A stretch of 5,523 bases of DNA, taken from Ruminococcus sp. CAG:254. GTDB lineage: Bacteria > Bacillota > Clostridia > Oscillospirales > Ruminococcaceae. The notes below the pieces were generated by a model. It saw only the letters and a program-made list of their open reading frames with translations. It was not told the origin of the DNA and did not search any database. The translations under genes were made by a program, and so were the position numbers. The stretch lies in NCBI GenBank assembly GCA_000433635.1, contig HF997921.1:34218-39740 (forward strand), given 5' to 3'. The number at the start of each line of letters is the position of its first letter. Position 1 is the stretch's first letter. Shown here piece after piece: positions 5,466-5,523 of the stretch.

Positions 5466-5523
5466 CAAAAGAAAAAAGAGATTGCCATTCGGCAGGGAAA
5501 GCATGGAATCATCTTTTTCATCT
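5466..5523. other. Right edge without a recognised feature
   Basis: These last 58 bases hold an A/G-rich tract, a minor TGCC-ATTC-GGCA inverted repeat near 5485-5496 and no supported coding start. The next gene lies outside the window. Confidence 0.5.

Noticed and set aside
1..5523. CRISPR array, insertion sequence, tRNA, prophage or toxin-antitoxin module
   Set aside because: No regularly spaced repeats, transposase or integrase motifs, cloverleaf sequences or small paired genes were seen on either strand.

Overview
This window reads as an ordinary chromosomal segment from a Gram-positive anaerobe of the Clostridia. A gut Ruminococcus or Oscillospiraceae relative is my best guess. The grounds are strong AGGAGG-type ribosome binding sites, a type III pantothenate kinase next to an ECF-transporter S component, and a secreted-looking protein with Asp-rich putative calcium loops and Ala/Pro/Thr and Gln-rich linkers. 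The genus is an inference. I see no rRNA, tRNA, CRISPR array, transposase or phage gene, and no gap between genes exceeds 300 bases.

Layout from left to right: (1) the 3' part of a plus-strand gene for an extracytoplasmic protein with two domains, each carrying a DxDxDG loop; its 5' end lies outside the window. (2) A bidirectional-type terminator hairpin between convergent genes. (3) On the minus strand, coaX (type III pantothenate kinase), preceded by panT (probable pantothenate-specific ECF S component). They form a two-gene operon transcribed right to left. (4) A 181-base divergent regulatory region with one extended -10 promoter facing each way. (5) On the plus strand, coaBC (bifunctional phosphopantothenoylcysteine synthetase/decarboxylase). 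(6) glyA (serine hydroxymethyltransferase) with its own near-consensus promoter. (7) A long perfect AT-rich hairpin after glyA, followed by 58 bases without an evident feature.

The metabolic theme is coenzyme A from imported pantothenate. PanT, with an ECF energising module that is not in this window, would bring vitamin B5 in. CoaX phosphorylates it. CoaBC adds cysteine and decarboxylates the product to 4'-phosphopantetheine. CoaD and CoaE would finish the pathway from elsewhere in the genome. GlyA (serine to glycine plus a one-carbon unit on folate) is a neighbour rather than a clear pathway partner.

I found no convincing new biological system. The points most worth a second look are an Asn in CoaBC where the decarboxylase family normally has a catalytic Cys, a small overlapping mini-ORF made of a direct repeat at the panT-coaX junction, departures from the usual GxDR motif in CoaX, and the hairpin after glyA that lacks a U-tract.
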